From NCBI GenBank assembly GCA_964572225.1, contig CAZNFR010000005.1:8340-72339 (forward strand): a DNA stretch of 64,000 nucleotides. Direction: 5' to 3'. The stretch is from CAZNFR01 sp964572225 (lineage in GTDB: Bacteria > Bacteroidota > Bacteroidia > Bacteroidales > GCA-2748055). Of this stretch, positions 60,698 through 64,000 are shown one piece after another; the stretch's first letter is position 1, and every line of letters begins with the position of its first letter. The notes beneath the pieces were generated by a model. The model did not search any database and was not told where the DNA came from. It saw only the letters and a list, made by a program, of their open reading frames with translations. The translations under genes and the position numbers were made by a program.

Positions 60698-60705
60698 TAA
60701 TTTTG
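60698..60705 (+). promoter_or_regulatory. Bacteroidota -7 promoter element for hutU
   Basis: TAATTTTG matches TAnnTTTG and ends 16 bases before the hutU ATG. A TTTG (60678-60681) lies 16 bases upstream and may be the -33 element, a slightly short spacing. Confidence 0.42.
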
Positions 60706-60721
60706 TATAAAATTCCCGCCT

Positions 60722-62752
60722 ATGTCAGATACCGAATTTAAAAAGCAGATTTTGGAAGGAATTCCGGATTATTTGCCGGAGAGTAAAGATTATGACCCAG
60801 GAGTAAATCATGCTCCGCCGAGGAAAGATATCCTCAGTCCGGAGGAGAAGATTCTCGCTGTAAAAAACGCACTCCGCTATATCCCGGAGGAGCATCATGA
60901 GGTGCTTGCCCCTGAGTTCCTTCAAGAACTCAATACTTACGGTAGAATATACATGTACCGCTACCGTCCCGATTATGAGATAAAAGCGAGAAGTATTCAG
61001 GAATTCCCTCACCGTTCGCTGAAAGCCGCTGCCATTATGTTGATGTTGTCCAATAACCTGGATAAGGCGGTTGCTCAGCACCCTCATGAACTAATAACCT
61101 ATGGGGGAAATGGTGCAGTATTTCAGAACTGGGCGCAGTACCGTCTGTGCATGCAGTATCTTGCTACCATGACCGATGAGCAGACCCTGGTTTTGTATTC
61201 AGGGCATCCTGTAGGACTTTTTCCTTCTACTTCTTCCTCCCCAAGGGTGGTGGTTACCAATGGGATGGTTATTCCCAATTATTCCAGGCAGGATGATTAC
61301 GAAAGAATGAATGCGCTGGGGGTTACCCAGTACGGTCAGATGACTGCCGGGTCGTTTATGTATATTGGTCCGCAGGGAATTGTACATGGTACGGCGATAA
61401 CGGTTTTGAATGCAGGGCGAAGGGTCCGCAAGGATGAAGGGGCCGACCTTGGTGGAATGGTGTACGTAACCTCCGGACTAGGAGGAATGTCGGGTGCCCA
61501 GCCTAAAGCAACGGTTATAGCCGGTGGGATATGTGTAGTTGCCGAAATCAACGAGCAGGCCCTTCAGAAGAGAAAAAAGCAGGGTTGGGTGGATGAGATT
61601 TACCATAATCTTGACGATCTGGCTGTGAGGATACAAGCTGCGAGGAAGAACAAAGATGCCGTTAGCCTTGCTTATCTGGGTAATGTTGTTGACCTGTGGG
61701 AATATCTGGCCGAACATGAGATTCATGTGGATCTTGGATCTGACCAGACATCCTTACATAATCCATTCGCAGGGGGGTATTATCCCGCGGGTTTAAGTTA
61801 TGAGGAATCCAATCGTATGATGAAAGAGGATCCCTCCGGATTTCGGTCAGCAGTGTATGAATCTTTGAGAAGACAGGTAAAGGCGATCAATCAACTTGCC
61901 GGAAGGGGAATGTATTTCTGGGATTACGGGAATGCTTTCCTGCTCGAATCGGGAAGGGCAGGTGCGGAAATTTTCAGGGGGGACGGAAAATTCAGGTATC
62001 CTTCCTATGTGCAGGATATCATGGGTCCCCTGTTTTTTGATTACGGTTTTGGGCCTTTCCGTTGGGTTTGTACTTCGGGCGATGAGGAGGATCTTAAAAC
62101 CACCGACCGGATTGCTGCTCATGTGATGGAGGAATTGCTCAGGACTGCTCCGGTGGAAATCCGGGGTCAGCTTCAGGATAATATCCACTGGATAAAGGAA
62201 GCCGGAAGGAATAATCTGGTGGTGGGTTCACAGGCCAGGATTTTGTATGCCGACAGTGAGGGAAGGATTAAAATCGCTGAAGCCTTTAACCGGGCCATTC
62301 GCGAAGGGCTGATCAAGGATCCGGTGGTATTGGGCAGAGACCATCATGATGTTTCGGGAACGGATTCACCCTACAGGGAAACTTCGAATATTTACGACGG
62401 TTCGGCTTTTACGGCCGACATGGCGGTTCAGAATGCAATCGGAGATTCCTTTCGTGGAGCTACCTGGGTATCCCTGCACAACGGAGGCGGGGTTGGTTGG
62501 GGGGAAGTGATTAACGGTGGGTTTGGTATGGTTTTGGATGGGAGCTACGAAAGTGACCGGCGGTTGAAACGAATGCTTCATTGGGACGTAAACAACGGTA
62601 TTGCCCGAAGAAACTGGGCAGGTAACGAAGCATCCATGTTTGCCATTAAACGAGAGATGGATAAAACACCGGAAATGAAGGTCACGGTGCCGGTAATTTG
62701 CAATGAAGAAATACTGAATGATCTGAGAAGTAAAATAGATAAAAACCACTAA
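60722..62752 (+). CDS. hutU: Urocanate hydratase
   Basis: A 676-residue enzyme of the long HutU type found in Bacteroidota; the E. coli-like type is about 555. Clear segments are YGGNGAVFQNWAQYRL, YSGHPVGLFPSTSSSPRVVV, YVTSGLGGMSGAQPKA for NAD binding and DQTSLHNPFAGGYYPAG. It hydrates urocanate to imidazolone propionate using tightly bound NAD+, the second step of histidine breakdown. No hutH, hutI or formiminotransferase gene is in the window, so it stands apart from the rest of the hut set or its partners lie elsewhere. A small lipoprotein gene follows after 11 bases. Confidence 0.95.
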   Translation: MSDTEFKKQILEGIPDYLPESKDYDPGVNHAPPRKDILSPEEKILAVKNALRYIPEEHHEVLAPEFLQELNTYGRIYMYRYRPDYEIKARSIQEFPHRSLKAAAIMLMLSNNLDKAVAQHPHELITYGGNGAVFQNWAQYRLCMQYLATMTDEQTLVLYSGHPVGLFPSTSSSPRVVVTNGMVIPNYSRQDDYERMNALGVTQYGQMTAGSFMYIGPQGIVHGTAITVLNAGRRVRKDEGADLGGMVYVTSGLGGMSGAQPKATVIAGGICVVAEINEQALQKRKKQGWVDEIYHNLDDLAVRIQAARKNKDAVSLAYLGNVVDLWEYLAEHEIHVDLGSDQTSLHNPFAGGYYPAGLSYEESNRMMKEDPSGFRSAVYESLRRQVKAINQLAGRGMYFWDYGNAFLLESGRAGAEIFRGDGKFRYPSYVQDIMGPLFFDYGFGPFRWVCTSGDEEDLKTTDRIAAHVMEELLRTAPVEIRGQLQDNIHWIKEAGRNNLVVGSQARILYADSEGRIKIAEAFNRAIREGLIKDPVVLGRDHHDVSGTDSPYRETSNIYDGSAFTADMAVQNAIGDSFRGATWVSLHNGGGVGWGEVINGGFGMVLDGSYESDRRLKRMLHWDVNNGIARRNWAGNEASMFAIKREMDKTPEMKVTVPVICNEEILNDLRSKIDKNH

Positions 62753-62763
62753 TCAATCCGACA

Positions 62764-63195
62764 ATGAAAACAACCCGTTATATTTTTGCAGTGCTTCTTT
62801 CCTCGATGATCCTGTTTAGCGGATGTGAGGAAGATCCCCTGAACCTTTTCAACGATGATCCCCGGGATGGAATTACCGGTTTCTGGGATGTGAACGAAGA
62901 AAGTTCGATCTTTAAGAAAAAGGATCTGAGAACGTATGGTGTTAACATCACCAAGCATCCCACCGATACCACTGCAATCTATATTGATGGCTTCTATGAG
63001 TTAAGTGCAAAAGTAAAAGTGATCATGAACGGAAGGCAGCTTACCATTCCACAGCAAACCCACAGTGGCTATATCATCCAAAACGGTTCCGGGAGCATCT
63101 CTTTTGATTTTGAGACCATCAATTTCAGCTATGACGTGGACCTTGGAATCGGGGAAGTCGACGAGGTGACGGCCGAGTATAACCGGGATGAATAG
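62764..63195 (+). CDS. Small lipoprotein of unknown function
   Basis: A 143-residue protein with a lipoprotein signal: hydrophobic core IFAVLLSSMILFSGC, Cys at residue 21, followed by EED, an acidic stretch which in Bacteroidota can favour surface export. The mature part looks all-beta (GFWDVNEESS, FYELSAKVKVIMNGRQL, SFDFETINFSYDVD) and resembles small lipocalin-like domains that begin with a G-x-W motif, though I cannot assign a family. It starts 11 bases after hutU and may be co-transcribed. Its stop is 15 bases from the convergent thioredoxin gene. Confidence 0.78.
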   Translation: MKTTRYIFAVLLSSMILFSGCEEDPLNLFNDDPRDGITGFWDVNEESSIFKKKDLRTYGVNITKHPTDTTAIYIDGFYELSAKVKVIMNGRQLTIPQQTHSGYIIQNGSGSISFDFETINFSYDVDLGIGEVDEVTAEYNRDE

Positions 63196-63210
63196 GAACT
63201 TCCGGAGTTT

Positions 63211-63546
63211 CTAACCAAACATCAGGTTGTAGGGCCTTTCAATCTCCTGTGAAAGCTCCTCTATTCCTATGTTACGGCTTTTCCGTAAAAATTCCTTACC
63301 CTCAAAGAACACGAGAATGGTGGGGATGGTAAAGATGCGGTACTGACCGGAGATTACCGAAGCCTGTTCCAAATCGATATAGTAAGGTTTGATGGAAGGA
63401 AACCTTTCCCGGATTAATTCAAGAACCTTGGGCTTTAAAACCTTACAAACATTGCAGGTAGAGGTAGAAAGATAAAAGAGACAGGCCGGATCGGTATGAA
63501 TTGCCGACTCCATTTCATCCATCAGGGTGATGCTTTTGTACTCCAT
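63211..63546 (-). CDS. Thioredoxin-family protein
   Basis: A 111-residue cytoplasmic thioredoxin-fold protein. The redox pair is Cys31-x2-Cys34 (STCNVCKVLKPKV), and the cis-proline is in FTIPTILVF. The tryptophan that normally precedes the motif in classic thioredoxin is replaced by Ser-Thr, so it is probably not the main thioredoxin. No signal peptide is present. Its start shares one base with the stop of the CoA-binding gene (TAATG), which suggests translational coupling and a joint role, for example in a thiol-based reaction; that is an inference. Confidence 0.88.
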   Translation of the reverse strand: MEYKSITLMDEMESAIHTDPACLFYLSTSTCNVCKVLKPKVLELIRERFPSIKPYYIDLEQASVISGQYRIFTIPTILVFFEGKEFLRKSRNIGIEELSQEIERPYNLMFG

Positions 63547-63905
63547 TAATAAAAACCATTGTTGATCATGACCAGTCCGCAGTCCTTCACCGTCTGGATG
63601 TCATTCTTCTCGGCAAGACTGGAAAGTTCCTGATTGAAGGTTCCGGGATTGAAAATGATCCGGTGAGGATGAAGCTCAATCAGGTATTCATAATATTCTT
63701 TTTGTTTCTCGGGCTGCAAATACAGGCTTACCGTATGAATGTTTTCCAATTTTGGCTTGCCAATAACGATATCGACCTCGGCGATTTGTCCTTCCCTGAT
63801 CCCTATCGGTATAACCTCATACCCGTGTCTGACCAGACTTTTCACCATTTTGTGGGAGAACCTCAGGGGGTTTGGGCTTGCTCCCAGTACAAGCGTTTTC
63901 TTCAT
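63546..63905 (-). CDS. CoA-binding domain protein (YccU-like)
   Basis: A 119-residue single-domain Rossmann protein. LVLGASPNPLRFSHKMV is the nucleotide-binding loop of the CoA-binding family, and IGIREGQIAEVDIVIGK, FNPGTFNQE and VKDCGLVMI follow in the family order. The domain is related to that of succinyl-CoA synthetase alpha but has no catalytic partner. It is coupled to the thioredoxin gene just after it. I see no promoter match in the 95 bases upstream. Confidence 0.88.
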   Translation of the reverse strand: MKKTLVLGASPNPLRFSHKMVKSLVRHGYEVIPIGIREGQIAEVDIVIGKPKLENIHTVSLYLQPEKQKEYYEYLIELHPHRIIFNPGTFNQELSSLAEKNDIQTVKDCGLVMINNGFY

Positions 63906-64000
63906 GTTCTTAAATTCGTAGTTTTAGCTCTGTAAATGTAAGGAAACCTTTTTTATTTTCAACCCCCATTGTTGATGATGTTTAGATGTTTAGGGGTTTA

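Noticed and set aside
1..64000. tRNA, rRNA, riboswitch, CRISPR or mobile-element features.
   Set aside because: By eye I saw no clover-leaf arms, direct-repeat arrays, transposase motifs or known riboswitch cores in the short intergenic gaps. A tRNAscan or Infernal run would be needed to exclude small RNAs.

Overview
The window looks like a chromosomal segment of a Bacteroidota bacterium, most likely class Bacteroidia (Bacteroidales or Marinilabiliales relatives). The reasons are the complete Na+-NQR operon, a type IX secretion plug protein (DUF5103), several TPR-PD40(-OmpA) envelope proteins, a fused alpha-ketoacid dehydrogenase E1, the long form of urocanate hydratase, and many genes preceded by the Bacteroidota -7 element TAnnTTTG rather than a sigma70 box. 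The placement is inferred from gene families; no rRNA is present. Genes are tightly packed: no gene-free stretch exceeds 300 bases (the longest is about 273 bases, before the ChaN-like gene). I found no rRNA, tRNA, CRISPR array, transposase, integrase or prophage gene. The last 95 bases (63906-64000) hold nothing I can call.

Layout. 1-5.6 kb (minus): threonine genes thrA, a HAD phosphatase and a partial thrB, preceded by fabD, folE and a 6-pyruvoyl-tetrahydropterin-synthase-like gene. 5.7-10.9 kb: mqnB and mqnD of the futalosine route to menaquinone, coupled to hldD (LPS heptose); a large unknown membrane protein; a DUF1858 protein; an HD-domain protein. 10.9-19.8 kb: the T9SS plug protein, the nqrABCDEF-apbE operon, and convergent to it two small four-cysteine membrane proteins, one closely resembling NqrM, the iron-centre maturation factor of Na+-NQR. 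20-27.9 kb: fused E1, NhaC antiporter, YqgE, GmhB, rhomboid protease, HolA, an orphan HSDR_N nuclease-like protein and a GNAT acetyltransferase.

27.9-37.8 kb (minus): a cluster of four paralogous secreted TPR-PD40 proteins, related to the T9SS/gliding component PorE, with different C-termini: OmpA plus SPOR-like repeats; none; OmpA; and seven copies of a roughly 65-residue helical repeat followed by a transmembrane anchor. The three intergenic spacers of this cluster each hold a clear inverted repeat. This is the least explained part of the window. 38-49 kb: a glycosyltransferase fused to a degenerate sugar-phosphate transferase, lysA, recR, a sodium:solute symporter, an acyl-CoA ligase, a ChaN-like protein and alaS.

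49.2-52.3 kb: three tandem paralogous M23 peptidases with membrane anchors. 52.4-64 kb: a CapA-like protein coupled to a PQQ-type propeller, a MerR regulator, a Nif3-like protein with its C4 zinc-ribbon partner, a LemA-TPM-TPM-CapA gene set, hutU with a small lipoprotein, and a thioredoxin coupled to a CoA-binding protein. Two themes recur. One is sodium bioenergetics (menaquinone synthesis, Na+-NQR and its maturation factors, NhaC, a sodium symporter). The other is the cell envelope (heptose, peptidoglycan-binding PD40 proteins, M23 peptidases, T9SS plug, glycosyltransferase).
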